This document shows, piece after piece, positions 43,961 through 55,800 of a DNA stretch of 64,000 bases. The translations under genes and the position numbers were made by a program. This DNA is from Branchiostoma belcheri (taxonomy: Eukaryota > Chordata > Leptocardii > Amphioxiformes > Branchiostomatidae). Position 1 is the first letter of the stretch; each line of letters opens with the position of its first letter. The notes beneath the pieces were generated by a model that saw only the letters and a program-made list of their open reading frames with translations, had not been told where the DNA came from and searched no databases. Where the stretch lies: positions 83,113 to 147,112 of the forward strand of contig NW_017804620.1 of assembly GCF_001625305.1 (NCBI RefSeq), given 5' to 3'.

Positions 43961-44497
43961 GCTTGTATGCATTTTTCGGCTTATTTCTTCATAAAATAAA
44001 CGTCTTGTAATATTCCCAGCAAGTCTGTGGTTGATCTGTAGAAAGAAAATGCAGTTACGAATCTCTTTTCAGCCTTCTCAAATCCTGGCCTTCACAAGTA
44101 GCTTCAACAGCCTCCAGTTAAGCCAACAGGTGGTCATCTGACGGTCTCACAGCGCCACCTAGCAATATTAATCAGAGGTGGTACTGCAACACGTACCTCA
44201 GATACTATACAAGGTACAGTGCTTGTCCGCTGTACGTATCCGGCATTTTCGGCAGTTTTCTTCCCCAAATAAACGGCTTGTGATTATTAAGACACTCCCA
44301 GTAAGTATGTGGTTGATTTGTAGATAATATAAACATATATTAACGCGTGAAAACTACTAAAATGGCAGAAATTTTGACGAAAAGGCTCCGTATTCAGCAG
44401 CTTATAAAATCCGTTGTAGGAATGTTTGTCTCTAAATGAAAAGATGCCGGACTAAAATGGTTATTTCTCGATAAATCTGCAATGTTTAGATACTCGT

Positions 44498-44960
44498 GGT
44501 TAGCCTCAATATCAAGAACGAGAGAGGCAAAGACCTGAGGTAAACCCCCATAAGAGCCCATCGCGTTTCCCCACTCGCGAAATGGCCAAATCTGGGAATG
44601 AGCGAGGCTTCTTTAGCGAGATACGGCCCCTTTCTGAACGGGTGCTCCAAAACGGGGGTGTGATAGGGGATGAATTTCCGCTTTTCCAATTTTAGAAAAA
44701 TGAAACTTTTGACATTTTTCGGCCTTCTTGTTTACCGAGTATACTCCTTGTGGTCTCTGCTCTATTCCTACTTATTGCCTTCCATCAAATATGCTTCATT
44801 CTCGAGTTATACGCCAAAACGTGATTTTGCGATCAGCTGATCGCTTGCAGAAATGGTCAGAGTCTTTGCAGAAGTGGAGTTTTCGCTGCCGATCTCATTA
44901 CCATATGAATCGAAACCAAGCAGATGATACGGGGGAAAGTGAAACTTCCCAAACAATCCC
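44498..44960 (-). repeat. Left arm of a widely spaced inverted repeat
   Basis: Complementary to 47135-47595. Shared words include CAAGAACGAGAGAGG, CGCGAAATGGCCAAATCTGG, GCGATCAGCTGATCGC and ATTACCATATGAATCGAAAC. A third partial copy in the opposite direction lies at 44939-45075. Could be long terminal inverted repeats of a ~3.1-kb element; no transposase lies between. Confidence 0.75.
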
Positions 44961-45233
44961 CCAGCAAAGTCCATTTTACCTCCCACCATCTGCTTGGTTT
45001 TCATTCATATGGTAATGAGATCGACACCCCAAATTTTGCTTCTGCAAAAGCTAATCATATAATGGCCATTTCTGCAAGTGATCTTTCTGTAGCTCTTCCC
45101 CTTCCAAGTATACACACAAAAAACAAAGCGCACAAAAATCCAAAGGCCATTGTTGGAAACTTTATTTTCCGTCACAAATAGAGATACATAAATGTAAATT
45201 CCTGCAGTGCAAAACAAGAGTTCCACAATCTCA

Positions 45234-46129
45234 TACCTTCGCCAAATGAGGTTAACCCTTGCGGGTGACGAATTATACAATTTTAATCATTGATTTTGTA
45301 AATAAGAGCCTCATTTGCATGGACTATGTCAGTTGATCATATTCTTCATCCAATGACAGCCTTATCATACCAAAAAGGCTATTTTAGCACTTCCTCATAA
45401 ATTATGCAAATGAGGTCATGATTTGAATAAATTATGTTTGTTGATGTTCACCTTCACTTAACTTCCAAATGTGGCAAGTATGAAATTCGGGGTGCAGCAG
45501 TTACAACTATGAAATTATAAGAATTTTCCATTAATTATGCAAATTAGGTCCTCATTTACATAATATAAATCCTCAGATGTTTTTCTCATTCTCAAGTAGA
45601 TGTCACAAGTGTTTCATAGTTCTATTATCGAACAAAGCAGAGTTATAGAATTTCCTCATTAATTATGCAAATTAGCGCCTGATTTGCATAATTGCCATCT
45701 GATCATGTCAAGCATCACTTATACTACTTACATACCAAAAATCACGACAATACGTCAACCGGTTCTTGAGTTATCGTCCTTCAAATTTTTTTCAACAAAT
45801 GCTCCTGCAGTTTCAGAACAAGGCGCTAGGGGACCCAAACTCACGTCACTTCTTCCCTACCACAAGAGCTATCTACCAACCAAAATTCGTGACCCTAGCA
45901 TGTCCAGAACATGAGATATCAAAACCGGAAGTTCAGCTGCAGTACCTAGGAAAGCCGCCAGGGGGCCCAAAATCTAATCATTTTTAGGTCTCATGAAGAC
46001 CTACCCACCTACCAAGTTTCATTCCAATCCATTTACTGCTTCTCGAGTTATCTTGCTAAACCACACACACACAAACACACACACACACAGACAAACGCTA
46101 CTGAAAACATAACCTTCTTGGCGAAGGTA
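45234..46129. mobile_element. Intact TA-flanked non-autonomous DNA element (896 bp)
   Basis: TACCTTCGCCAA at 45234-45245 and TTGGCGAAGGTA at 46118-46129. Collinear with 21722-23133 but without the LINE, showing the empty site CATGTCCAGAACATGAGATA. It sits between the inverted arms 44498 and 47135. Confidence 0.85.
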
Positions 46130-46275
46130 ATAAACCAAGCAACTGGATATATATCAGATATCGGTGACTGTATTGGTATGTAGTTTACATGTTATGTAGC
46201 ACACGTTTTGTTGCATAACTCGTTAAACTGCAGCAAATTTGACTACGCTTTAAATTCCCTCAATCCACCGCCGTC

Positions 46276-46560
46276 GGTCGGGCTGCACCTGACCGTGACA
46301 CGGTCTCAATTTAGCGCCGCCCAGTGGCGATTGATGGTACTGCAGCCAATGGCCTCATATCCCACCCTTCCAATCGGGCTGACCCTGACCCTGACACGGT
46401 CTCAATTTAGCGCCACCCAGTGGCGGTTCAAGGTACTGCAGTCAATGCCTCCATCTCCCATTGCCACAATCGGGCTGCACCTGACCGTGACACGGTCTCA
46501 ATTTAGCGCCGCCCAGTGGCGAGTAAAGGTACTGCAGCCAGTGGCTACTGGCCACCATAA
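46276..46560. repeat. Three 96-bp units preserving an open frame
   Basis: GACACGGTCTCAATTTAGCG and (C)CCAGTGGCG occur at exact 96-bp steps. Because 96 is a multiple of three, a 135-codon frame (46208-46615) stays open with repeats of GLHLTVTRSQFSAAQWR. No known protein has this; probably a chance frame. GCGCC(G/A)CCCAGTGGCG in each unit resembles a CTCF core. Confidence 0.8.
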
Positions 46561-46807
46561 CAAAGTAATTGTAACAGGCCTAACCCGTCGGTGGTTCATG
46601 GTTCCAGTGACGTAGTTACCAATGACGTAGTGCTTAGTAGCCAGATTTACTTACTTAGCTCCAACTCATTTACATGCTCATTAGATTGACTGGTGAGAGC
46701 AGTTAGCGTCAGGAATTAGATAATAGCCCGCTCCCATTTGAATTCAGTCCAAACCAGGATTTCAGGTTAGTCACACACACTCTGTATTAGCTCCTTTAGT
46801 TCATATC

Positions 46808-46860
46808 TAGCCAGGGTTCCAAACCCATAGCACACTGCCCTTTGTTTGGCACCCAGGCTA
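46808..46860. mobile_element. 53-bp MITE with exact 9-bp TSD
   Basis: TAGCCAGGGTTCCAAACCCA start, CACCCAGGCTA end, GTTCATATC at 46799-46807 and 46861-46869. Deleted member of the 8186 family (TAGCCNGG/CCAGGCTA ends, CCCATAGCACACTG interior shared). Confidence 0.88.
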
Positions 46861-47134
46861 GTTCATATCCATTGTAGATTCCACCCCTGTTAAACATAGA
46901 CTGGTTAGCTCTGCAACTAGACCATTGTAACTCTGTGATAGACCTTGTATATGTACAGCAGATCACAATATACAGCAACCCGTACAATCGAAATCGATCA
47001 TGCTCTGTGTCTTATATCTATAGTGTTAACTTAAACTAGCAGATATTAAAGATAGATACGAGAGTAAGAAAGGCCTAACACCACAAAAGTTACCGCGGTC
47101 TCAAAAAAGTTACACTGGTTCCAAACTCTTACAC

Positions 47135-47595
47135 AATCCCCCAGCAAAGTCCATTTTACCTCCCACATCTGCTTGGTTTTCATCCATATGGTAATGAGAT
47201 CGGCAGCGAAAAGTTCGCTTCTGCAAAGACTCTGACCACTTCTGCAAGCGATCAGCTGATCGCAAAATTACGTTTTGACGTGTAACTGAAGAATGAAGCA
47301 AATTCTAGCGAAAACACTTAGCAGAAATATGACAGAGACCATTAGGAGTATACTCTGAAAATAAGGGCACCGAAAAATGTCAAAAGTTTGATTTTTCTAA
47401 AATCTAAAAACCGGATACCCATCCCCTATCACACCCCCGTTTTGGAGCCCCCGTTCAGAAAGGGGCCGTATCTCGCTAAGGAAGCCTCGCTCATTCCCAG
47501 ATTTGGCCATTTCGCGAGTGGGGAAACGCGTTGGGCTCTTATGGGGGTTTTACTTCAGGTCTTTCCCTCTCTCGTTCTTGACATTGAGACTATTC
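47135..47595 (+). repeat. Right arm of the widely spaced inverted repeat
   Basis: Complement of 44498-44960, around 80-85% similar by eye, starting CAATCCCCCAGCAAAGTCCA and ending CTCTCTCGTTCTTGACATTG. 47600-47980 beyond it shows nothing recognisable. Confidence 0.75.
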
Positions 47596-47984
47596 CTGAC
47601 TACCAAAATAGCGGTAATTAATCTGGAAAGAACCGTTTTGTTGATGGAATTTGAAATCCCAAGTCTTGCTTCATCAGATAGGCTTGTATGAGCGGTTAAA
47701 TAAGTAAAATTTCTTGTTGTTTTTTTGGGGTACGCTTCCCTTGTAATATGTCAAGCATTAGTATAGATATCATTTTCTAGCGCTTTAAGAACTGGAATAA
47801 AAGCGTCACTATGTAGTAGTCTCTTACCTCAAATGTCAGAAGTTACAATTTTCCTTAAGAACAATTTATAATTATGTTAAAAATGAACCAATTTTCTTTT
47901 GCACCACTATAATTAAAGCTTCGGACAGGATTGTGTTAAATCTTGACAGTTCAGTACCCTTTGTAGTATCTATCCATTCATTCT

Positions 47985-48310
47985 CACACACACAGTGACA
48001 CACAGACACACACATGCACACACACAGTGACACACAGACACACACAAAGTGACACACACACACACACACACAGTGATACACACACAGTGATACACACACA
48101 GAGTGATACACACAGACACACACAAAGTGACACACACACAGTGATACACACACACACACACACAGTGACACACACATACACACACACACAGTGATACACA
48201 CACACACAGTGACACACACAGACACACACAAAGTGATACACACACACACACAGTGACACACACACATTCATATACAGACCCACTCACACACACATGCATA
48301 CACATACATA
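47985..48310. repeat. CA-rich compound minisatellite
   Basis: Blocks of (CA)n alternate with GTGACACACAGA, AAGTGACAC and GTGATACACA. Cysteine/valine-rich minus frames of up to 139 codons across it are composition artefacts. 48311-49140 holds nothing recognised. Confidence 0.93.
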
Positions 48311-49141
48311 CACTAGCCCTAAGTACACATTTTACTAGTATCCTAGTCAAAACTACAATGAAAAAGACTTGCAATAATGACAAAGCCATAGCATGTAATA
48401 TTCACAATCAAATTCTTTGTTTCATCGACGTTTTTTTTTCAAGATTCCGTCATTATGATATCTTCAACTCCTCCAAAAATACATGTACATGCCTTTTTCT
48501 TATCAGTGTCCACCATAATTCCTCCAATTTTCAATAAACTGTACAAAAATAAACGCATTTCTCTTCCAAATTAATTCTCTGGTCCAGTCCTAGAATTAGA
48601 ATTCAAACACTGCCACATTTCAAACTTGGATTGACGCTTGGAATTTAGAAAATCGAATCAACCGTAAACTTGAAAGCTCAACTTGACTACTGAATATCCA
48701 GTCAAATTCAAGGAAGAATATTCTTGTATCTGTATCAATCAATCATTAATTTTGTAATTAGTCCAAGATTTGCCTTAGATTTTCAAAACACCAAGCGTCT
48801 AACCAAACTTGAAATGGCCAGTGTTAATAATGAAACATTGAGAGAACTGGATAATTCTTAAATAATTCATAATTCACATTGATACAACTACTATCGAGTG
48901 GCCTGTTTTTAATCTATATACAAATACGGCATTGCTTTTGTTGCATAGTCAAAAGTGACTGTAGTGGGAATTGTGGCCAAATAATTGTGTTATAGAAACC
49001 AAGTACTACTAGTATGTCTTTTCTCCTTGTATGTCTATCTTCACTATATACTGGTACATGTATCCTGTGTTAGCATCAGGCAAAAATTGGGTGGCGAAAG
49101 CTTCAACTTCAGCTACATTTAGTCAATATGCTGTGAACTTG

Positions 49142-49330
49142 GCCTCCATAGCATGCCAAAAACTTGGTGTTTGGGGGGGGCCCCGGGGGTCTTTGGGAGC
49201 TTTTATGTGCTATTTTCTGATTGCATATAGACAACATAGCCGGCCTGGTTGAATAACCCCCGTTTTTTTAGAACTGGGCTAATCAGAAAACAGCCGAAGA
49301 CCACCAAACCCCCAGTTCTATAAGCCTGCT
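49142..49330. mobile_element. Foldback segment, first copy
   Basis: GGGAGCTTTTATGTGCTATT, ATAGACAACATAGCCGGCCT and CAGAAAACAGCCGAAGACCA recur in 49671-49850. CTTTGGG/CCGAAG-type arms fold back. This copy lacks the outer arms seen in the second one. Confidence 0.7.
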
Positions 49331-49413
49331 ACGGAGGCTACTGTGAACTACTGTATGTGTTTGTTGGCAATTCCTTACTAATGTACATATAATGCTTTGC
49401 ACTTAGCCTGGCT

Positions 49414-49479
49414 ACTAAACTTATTTCATCTGCAGTCTTTCGTCCTCTATTAGCAGAAACAGGTTTGGTAACCAGGGTA
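49414..49479. mobile_element. Probable TAGCCTGG-family MITE remnant
   Basis: TAGCCTGGCTACTAAACTTA start and GTTTGGTAACCAGGGTA end form imperfect arms. Flanks CTTTGCACT and GTTTGCATC share TTTGCA, a possible decayed 9-bp duplication. Confidence 0.5.
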
Positions 49480-49566
49480 GTTTGCATCATCTTTTCACTG
49501 ATATTTCACACAAGCATGTGTTGGAGTGGCCTTTAGTTACATGTAGGTAAAGTCTGGCAACAATTT

Positions 49567-49948
49567 AGTCTCTACCAGGCTTCAGAAGTAGCAGTGGAAA
49601 GAGTAGAAATAGGTCAAATAGACAGATAACATGCCAGGGGAGTTGGTCTGCCAAAGGAGTACAGCTAATAGCCTCCACAGCATACCAAAAACTGTGGGTT
49701 TTGTGGGTCTTCAGGAGCTTTTATGTGCTATTTTCTGAATGCATATAGACAACATAGCCGGCCTGGTTGAATTACCCCCGTTTTTAGAACTGGGCTAATC
49801 AGAAAACAGCCGAAGACCACCAAACCCCCAGTTCTATAAGCCTATAGGCTATAAAGCTAACTCCACTGGCATTTTACAATGTATCTGTCTATTAGGCCAG
49901 TTTCTATTCTTTCCAGCCACTTCTGAAGCCGGCTAGAGGCAAGCAACT
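49567..49948. mobile_element. ~380-bp foldback element, fuller copy
   Basis: Outer arms TAGTCTCTACCAGGCTTCAG, AAATAGACAGATAACATGCC and their complements near 49870-49945 (GGCATTTTACAATGTATCTG, CTGAAGCCGGCTAGAGGC) enclose the segment also found at 49142-49330. Ends resemble the TAGCCTCTACC element at 2677. Confidence 0.7.
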
Positions 49949-50063
49949 ATGGCCTGATAGTTGTTTGTGTGGCCTTTATAATATTAACCTTCAACCTGCT
50001 AATGTAGCTGTTTGGCACCAAATTTGTGCTGGTTACTGGGTTAGGCAGCAGGGAGAAGGTTAA

Positions 50064-50421
50064 AGGCATCCAATACAGTTTTTAGGGCTTGGAAACCTGA
50101 TTTTTCAAAGCCAATATTCTAGTCATTTATCTACACACAGTTGAAACCACACTATCCCAATGTATATTGACCCTCACATAGCAAAAATTCCCAATATTCT
50201 AACGCAAAATGGTTACTGGAAGGGCCCTGGGCCGATTTTTTGGGTACCACCCAGAAAATAAAGGACTCATCTTGGGGCTTGTTTCTGCAGTTTTAAATGC
50301 CCAAAGTATGAAATGCTGATTTAAATGTGCTAATGTGAAGCAGTATATATCAATATCACAAAGATTGCAAAGATTTCAAAATATTTCCATTTTTGCTGCC
50401 CTGAAATCGCATTGGATGCCT
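50064..50421. mobile_element. 358-bp MITE with TTAA target and perfect 11-bp TIR
   Basis: TTAA at 50060-50063 and 50422-50425 flank AGGCATCCAAT and ATTGGATGCCT. A second similar block (TTTTTAGGGC / GCCCTGAAAT) lies just inside. TTAA targets are typical of piggyBac and Kolobok elements; ends starting AGG fit Kolobok better. Non-coding. Confidence 0.9.
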
Positions 50422-50871
50422 TTAAATGCTGAAAACAGATACTTTGGAGAACAGGCGAGTCATTTAGTTAACGCATGACTTCTTCCCTTGCTATGAGTGG
50501 CTCTAGGACAGGAAATTCTTATGGCTCACTTCAATATAGGGGCATATACATGAGCATGTTGGCAGAACATACTGCTCCTATGCAAAACCTGGATTTTTCA
50601 CGGTTTTCCATGGACGGTTGGTCAACACTCCATCAGAATTTTGCCCGTAGCAGACCACCAATACATGTACTAGTACATCTTTTCAGGCACTATATACTGG
50701 TAGTCTGCAACAATATACGGTAACACTACATTTTAAAACTATAGACAGGATGTCATCATGAAATACACATATGCAACCTTACATGAGACGTTCTGCCAAA
50801 GTGCTATGCACAATACATTACAGGTTTTCATCTTGAAAGTTCATCTGTGTTGGTAGAAGTCATTATGCAGC

Positions 50872-50988
50872 AAGTTTAAACTGTAATTTCCAACACAAGA
50901 AATTGGACTCACCCAAATTTGAACAGTCGAAAATTTGGGTGAGTCCAATGTCTTGTGTTGAAAATTACAGTTTAAACTTGCTGCACAA
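50872..50988. mobile_element. 117-bp perfect-arm hairpin element
   Basis: GCAGCAAGTTTAAACTGTAA, CCAACACAAG and CTCACCCAAATTT on the left pair with AAATTTGGGTGAG, CTTGTGTTG and TTACAGTTTAAACTTGCTGC on the right. Half-copies occur at 5700, 56105 and 63165. 50989-51550 is otherwise unremarkable. Confidence 0.82.
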
Positions 50989-51557
50989 TACATTTACAGT
51001 TTTTGCGCAGGCGCAGTACGTTCTGCCAATGTGCTAATATAGTGGCATATACAATTTGACTGTGCAGTAAATAACTGTGGTCTGATCTGACATTTCTGAT
51101 ATCAAAAGCGTAACACTGTTTATGTCAATACTGAGGTTTAAATAGTAACACATTATTGCAGAAAGTACATCAGATATTACTGTGACAAAAATATATAGAG
51201 AATCACATATTTGCAAAGTGCAGCGAACATTTGGCCGTGTATAATAATAATTCTTAACCCTCGTCTCACTAAGGGTGCATCTATGCACCGCATTTGTAAC
51301 AATTGCAGCAGAATTTAGTACGGGGAAGTCTCAGGAAATGTTAGGTTAAAGATTTGGAGTGGAATAGAATGTAGCAGATTTCTCTCTCTTGTAGCAATGT
51401 CTGAATGTAGCACATTTCTGTCTTGTGACAATGTTTAATCTGACAAACTACACTGTGGTGAATTACAATTTTTCTTCTTTGCTAGAGACTTAAATGAGTA
51501 GCGCAAACATAGTCTTTTGGAGAAAACAGTAGATTTATGTAAATGAAATGGGCAAAA

Positions 51558-51563
51558 TTTATT
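51558..51563 (-). terminator. Candidate BICRA polyadenylation signal
   Basis: TTTATT here reads AATAAA on the minus strand, about 660 bases after the BICRA stop codon and downstream of the ghost tails. Position is plausible, but no transcript evidence is available. Confidence 0.35.
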
Positions 51564-51578
51564 TTTGTTACCAAGTTA

Positions 51579-52060
51579 TTAGAACAAGATGCTTTAGACA
51601 GCTTCTTCTAGAGCATTATTGTACACAATTGTCTACAATCTTTGAAGTCCCCCTGCAATTTTTACTGTAATTTTTCTTCTTTGCTAGAGAGTAGTGCAAA
51701 CATATTCCTTCGGAGAAATGAAATGGACCAGCTTTTTTTGTTACAAATTTAGAACAAGATGCTTTTGACAGCAATCTTTGAGGCCCCCCCAAGGATTTGG
51801 ATGATCTGCAAATTTTTACTGTAATTCTTCTTCTTTGCTAGAGAGCTAAACAAACATATTCTGGTGTGTTATGCCAAAGGGCGGTTATACCGGCTATACA
51901 GATACAGAAGCTGGTGTGTTATGCCGAAGGGCGGTTATACCGGCTATACCGATACAGATTCTTTTGGAGAAATGAAATGGACCAGGTTTTTTTTTTTGTT
52001 ACAAAGTTAGAACAAGATGCTTTTGACAGCTTTGTCTAGCGCGTTGTCTTCATCAATATT
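51579..52060 (-). pseudogene. Three ghost copies of the BICRA stop-codon region
   Basis: Minus-strand copies end at TAA 52007, 51749 and 51579. The nearest reads NIDEDNALDKAVKSILF, against NIDEDNALDEAVKSILF at the true C-terminus; the others retain SILF or less. Surrounding words (CTTCTTTGCTAGAGAG, GGAGAAATGAAATGGACC) recur with each copy, so a ~215-bp unit spanning coding end and 3' UTR was duplicated. Confidence 0.88.
51862..51955 (+). mobile_element. LINE insertion consisting only of two tail units
   Basis: GGTGTGTTATGCC, AAAGGGCGGTTATACCGG and CTATACAGATACAG occur twice, inserted into the ghost-copy array. ATTCT lies on both sides. No upstream LINE sequence is present, so it is an extreme 5' truncation. 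Confidence 0.78.
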
Positions 52061-52220
52061 TGAAATTATTGTACAAAATTGTCTACAATCTTTGAGGCCG
52101 GCCCCCCCCCCAAGGATTTGGATTTCAAATACAATTTTTCTTCTTTGCTAGAGAGTATTTTGGAGAAAGAATAGCTTGTAAATGAAATGGACACAGCGTT
52201 GTTTTTTTGTTACTAAGATA

Positions 52221-52864
52221 TTAGAACAAGATGCTCTTGACTGCCTCGTCTAGCGCATTGTCTTCATCAATATTGGGTTCACTGGAAGCTGAGCAGGGAG
52301 GATCCTGAGAAAACGGGTTGAAGACGTCTTGCGGGGAATCTTCCTCCTCCAGCGGACCCCGACCTTGGAGCTCAAGGATACTGTTGATTGCACTTTGAAC
52401 CTGCTCGTTGAGAGAATCTGGCTCTTCATCAGAGTCGTCTGCGAAGTCGTTGTTTACGGTGTTGCCATGCCGACCGGCTCCCGTCGGGCTGAACGCGCCG
52501 GTCAGGCTCCGCACCGCGTCGACCCCAGGGTCCTCGGGGAGGTCAGAGTTCGCGATGTCAGAGTTCAAGATGTCGATGTCCCCGGAATCCTCGTCGCCAA
52601 GGAGACTCGCGACCGCCATTTCTGATTCGCTCTTTAACCTCGCGGGGCTCGTGACTTTTACCGTGTCTACGATACTCGAACTGTCAATGTTGAGATACGA
52701 CGCTGACGTTGAACTTGACCCTTGAACTGTGCCTGCAAGGTCAATGTCATCATCATCGCTGTCTTCGTCGTCATCGGGTTCTTTAGTCTCCATGGCGATG
52801 GCCCTGCCCTTGGCAACAGCAGGGGTCACCACCTGGGGTGTTGTTGTAGAGCTCCTTCCCTGTC
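52221..52864 (-). CDS. BICRA: BICRA terminal exon: acidic C-terminal region
   Basis: 214 codons including stop. Begins after AAACAG in phase with exon 16 and contains EPDDDEDSDDDDIDL, Ser-rich acidic stretches and a final DEDNALDEAVKSILF. Acidic, probably disordered. Its extreme 3' end has been copied three times into the 3' UTR. Confidence 0.92.
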
Positions 52865-55800
52865 CTGTTTAGAGTGTGAGAATATGACATTAAATGTAGA
52901 GAAAATCACAAAAGAAGTGATGAAAAGATATGAAGTCTATAAACCATGCAACTCATTACACAAGCAACTGGATAGATTTGTCCAGACATTTCAAGAAGTG
53001 TTCAATAACTTCAGTCACTGACAAAAGATACAGTTCACAGGTACCCAGAACTGTGCCTTTGACAAATCTTAGATTTAAGTTCTTAGATACGTAGAGACTA
53101 TCACTATCTAGAACCATGCCTGATTCTCACCCTAACCCATTCAGGCATAGAACTAGATAGACATTGTTCTAGGTTCTAAGTTCAAAGTACCAGTTTCTCA
53201 AGCAACTGGACAGATTTATAAAAACGGTCAGACATTTAAGGTCAGATTCACTTCCTTTGGTCAGTGACTGCAACCTGAAACGACTGTAATAAAAATCTAT
53301 CCAGTTGCTTGAGTTAATGTTAATTTGGTGTTTGAAGGACAGTTCCTTACCAGTATTTGTGTGTGGCTTGAGACTTATGGAGGTTGTCTGTGATCTGGAT
53401 GTTGTAACAGTTACAGCACCCTTTGGGAAGGTGTTGGTTGGTGCTGAGGGTTGTAGGTAGGCTGTAGTAGCTGTACCAACCACCGGTGGGATGGCTTCTG
53501 GAAGTTCTGTGGTCTCCTGACTTGTTGTGCTGCTTGTAGGAACAGCAACAGGAGTGCCTGTGGAGACAACAGCAAACCATAAATCACTAGAAAGGTAACA
53601 TGTGCAAAGCAAATACATAATGTTTACCTTCATATGGCCGAGCTAAATAAACTACTGCTGTATCATGAAATTTCATCTGTGTTGGTGTTTGAAGGTTAAA
53701 CTTTTTCTCCAACACAAAAGGTAAATCTTACCTACAGATTTTGAAGCCACATGACAAGCCTCACTGGGTCAGTCTACTGAGAAAGACCAGAGTAACTGGT
53801 CGAAAGCTCTTTACCCTTTGTGCTGGAACAAACGTCTTACCTTCAAACAACATACTACTGCTCTGTTAATTTTTACTCAAACACATTTATATAAATGGTG
53901 ACCAGCTCCTCCAACTCTGTCCTGTCACATGACAAACAGCTACGTTAGCATCATCATCATCATTTATCCTCCGAAGAGGTGGAGCATACAAAGTTTGATC
54001 TCCAGAGTTGCTTGTCGTTCATTGATGAAATAAGTTCCAGGCCCTCCAAGCCTGTTTCAGTTTCTATAAGTTTCTTCTTAAGTGTTATGTTTGGATGTCC
54101 AATCCTTCTCTTCGTGTCAGGATTCCAAAGTAGAAGCTGGCTGGTTCTTTGCTACGTACAACATAACCGCCCAAGCTTAGTTGTTGACATTTAACTACTG
54201 TAGTCACATTTGGTAATAACTGTTCATTAGTAGATCCCTTAGCATACTAAAGGTTAAAGACTCTCACCGTCTGCTCCCTCTACAGCAAGTTTTTTCTCCT
54301 GTGCCAGCGCTGACTTCTCCTCGTGGACAAAGATTCTCCACAGCATCACCATCTCGGCTGACGGGTCTGTCCTCTGTAATATACATACATACATATCATA
54401 ATATTATCAAGATACAGATTACAATCTGGCAGAATCAGCAATTCTACTGGTAGAGATCCTGATTGAAGTCTAAGTCAACAAAACCTCAGTAGACTGACCC
54501 AGTGTGGCTTGTCAAAATAAAATTCCTTGTTCAAAATCTTTTTACAGTGACAGTTTCTTTCCAAGCCAAGCTTTGGAATTCTCTCCCTGACAAGTGTTTC
54601 CCACCAACCTACAATCTACAGGCTTCCAAGTCAAACATTCACCACCGTCTCTTGACATAGCCATGTTTCTCTCATATTTCTAGTTCAATGCCGAGAAGTG
54701 GTCGTATAGGCCTTGCATTGAACTACTACGTTAAAAAAAAAACAACATTAGAGTCTCTGCCAGCAGACAAGACAATTGACAGAATTTCTCAACTTTGACT
54801 CATGTCACTTTAGATGAATGAATTGGCTTGAAATTTAGCGTTTGTCAATGGGAATTAACCACCCTGATACTGAGTCTCTGTTGACAAAGAATATGGTCAG
54901 GACTTTTTAACAGCGAAGAAAAACTTTGAAAACAATGGTCACCAATGTTGTTGACAAGAAATTGTGTTAACAAACATCCAGTAGATTTTGTCAACAATGA
55001 AGACTGACTGATTTCTTGGAGTAGAAGATGGAAAGAAAAAATTATCTAAATTATTCTCTCAAATTGTTTGAATCTCACCATGCTCTCCTGCAGCAGGAGG
55101 TGGTGATACTTGTCTCTCATCTTGTGATACTTCTCCACCAGCGACTGGGAAACTGTTTCTAACATCACTTCAGCTGGAATGTCATAAACATGCAAAGTTA
55201 GGACAGGAAAAAAAACAGAAGACATGTCAGGGCTTGAGTCGTTTCTTTTCTGAATGCATTGCACGTAACATGTAAAATCAAACTATGAATGAAACTGGTA
55301 ATCGTCGGTGAAGGTTAGACATCCAGGTAATATGATACGCCAAAATGCAGTTACTCAAGCAACTGGATATGATTTTGAAGACGTTTCAGCTACTTTCCAC
55401 TAGTCACTGGCGAAAGCTAGTGGATACTAGCTGAAATGTCTAACGTTTTCAAAATCATATCCAGTTGCTTGAGTAACTGCATTTTGGCGAAACTGGTAAT
55501 CATTTAGAAACTAGGGAATGGTCCCAAGCAACCTTTGTAACCCTGCTTCTCCTATTGGGTCAGTTAGTTCTCACTCTCACAGAAATACCTGCACAGCCCT
55601 AATTTTACCTGCACTAACCTACATCTGTGTGTTGTACATATGCAGGTGGTATTTCCAGCCCTACATTAGCAAGTAGTGCCAGGTAATAAGATACTAAAGT
55701 GACGTTTGCCTATCTTTTCTCCTCAATGTCCCTTATCATGTGTATAATTATTCTTACCTTCACGGTCCAACATCTTCTGACATTACCATGTATATTTACA

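Noticed and set aside
46208-46615. 135-codon frame with three 32-residue repeats
   Set aside because: The frame is preserved only because the satellite period is 96 bp; no homology, start context or splice evidence. Kept as a finding, not as a gene.
47872-48389. Cysteine/valine-rich minus-strand frames
   Set aside because: Produced by CA-rich minisatellite sequence, open in several frames at once.
49414-49479. Confirmed fourth TAGCCTGG-family MITE
   Set aside because: Arms are imperfect and the proposed duplications share only six bases, so it is reported at low confidence and not counted with the three exact cases.
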